DNA of 37,449 bases from a virus. Within the stretch, counting starts at the first letter, position 1. Every line of letters begins with the position of its first letter. The stretch spans positions 1 to 37,449 of the IMG/VR virus record IMGVR_UViG_3300007734_000650; one strand, given 5' to 3'. This document shows positions 37,048 through 37,449 of the stretch, piece after piece. The position numbers were made by a program, and so were the translations under genes. Under the pieces are notes generated by a model that saw only the letters and a program-made list of their open reading frames with translations, did no database searches and had not been told where the DNA came from.

Positions 37048-37449
37048 TTATTCATAAAATATGTTAAACGTGCCGGACGCAAACGCGCGGCCCAAAACAC
37101 CGCCAATACGTAAGCTCGCCAAAGTTGACGCTGTTGTCTTGGCTGACTGTAATATGCTTATGTTTGTGACGCCGCTGCCGCCGATCTGACCTGTAGCAAC
37201 CCAAGTGTTTGACGTTATGTTTGATATTACGAGGGTTCCAGAAAATACAAATTGAGTTCCCATATTAAAAGTAAAACCAGTAGTTGATGAAGACGCGCCG
37301 CCACCGTTCAAGGTGTAACCGTAGGACGTGTAGCCGGTATTTTCAAAAGTAGAAGGGCCGGTGCCAGCCAAAACATATAGTGTATCGCCGGGAGAAACAA
37401 ACGAGGTATTAGATATCAAGAGAGTTATTCGTTTTACCCAAGAAGGAAT
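37048..37449 (-). CDS. Tail fibre protein, C-terminal part (continues from base 1)
   Basis: This is the 3' portion of the tail-fibre gene that starts at 877; 37323-37449 duplicates 1-127. The unique part 37048-37322 encodes the last 91 residues, rich in Gly, Ser and Thr and ending SGTFNIFYE. The join is in frame: 877 nt plus 275 nt is 384 codons including the stop. The C-terminal end is where receptor binding would be expected, but no specific fold is recognisable. Confidence 0.85.
   Translation of the reverse strand: MPSWVKRITLLISNTSFVSPGDTLYVLAGTGPSTFENTGYTSYGYTLNGGGASSSTTGFTFNMGTQFVFSGTLVISNITSNTWVATGQIGGSGVTNISILQSAKTTASTLASLRIGGVLGRAFASGTFNIFYE
37323..37449. repeat. Terminal direct repeat, copy 2 (contig overlap)
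   Basis: Exact second copy of bases 1-127. Removing it gives a 37,322-bp circle in which the tail-fibre gene is intact. Confidence 0.95.

Noticed and set aside
1-37449. CRISPR arrays or IS elements
   Set aside because: No regularly spaced direct repeats and no transposase gene were seen on either strand.

Overview
This window looks like the complete genome of a temperate podovirus-like phage. The last 127 bases (37323-37449) repeat the first 127 exactly, so the contig closes into a circle of 37,322 bp; a circular map fits a P22-type headful-packaging phage. The host is probably an alphaproteobacterium. The phage carries homologues of GcrA and GapR (DUF2312), two chromosome and cell-cycle factors typical of that class, plus a protein resembling the DNA-binding domain of DnaA. 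Its attP carries the 3' half of a tRNA-Ser(UGA) gene.

Layout. A divergent immunity switch sits at about 26.1-27.1 kb: a Cro-like gene leftward, a CI/S24-type repressor rightward, with ATGCAT-containing operators between. Leftward from the switch come small early genes, GapR-like, RusA, DnaA-domain-IV-like, GcrA-like and a replication-type protein (26.3-22.0 kb). Next are a secreted moron on the opposite strand (21.6 kb), a DUF6321-like protein, an ADP-ribosyltransferase-like protein, and a ParB-like/Mom-like DNA modification pair (21.5-18.4 kb). Small and large terminase, P22-type portal, scaffold, fibre and decoration proteins, the N4-gp56-type major capsid protein, adaptor, tail hub, ejection proteins and a virion lysozyme follow (18.5-0.9 kb). 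The tail fibre runs across the contig join, and the lysis cassette (37.0-34.75 kb) ends this unit: M15 endolysin, holin-like proteins, lipoprotein and spanins. Rightward from the switch come small early genes, an ERF/YqaJ/NinB recombination set, HNH nucleases, a small HTH protein, a tyrosine integrase and attP, then five small genes that converge on the lysis cassette near 34.8 kb.

Most striking features. (1) The major capsid gene is interrupted by two tandem, related group I introns separated by a 17-nt micro-exon. Splicing at P1/P10-supported sites rebuilds a 353-residue capsid protein with its expected C-terminus. (2) Two free-standing HNH genes have each landed in a phage gene (endolysin; another HNH gene). 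Each left the native gene end as an orphan and is flanked by a diverged replacement copy, a 'cut and repair' arrangement seen twice in one genome. (3) GcrA-like, DnaA-domain-IV-like and GapR-like genes sit together in the early left operon, pointing to manipulation of the alphaproteobacterial replication and cell-cycle circuit.

All functional calls come from reading motifs and gene context by eye. No database search or structure prediction was run.
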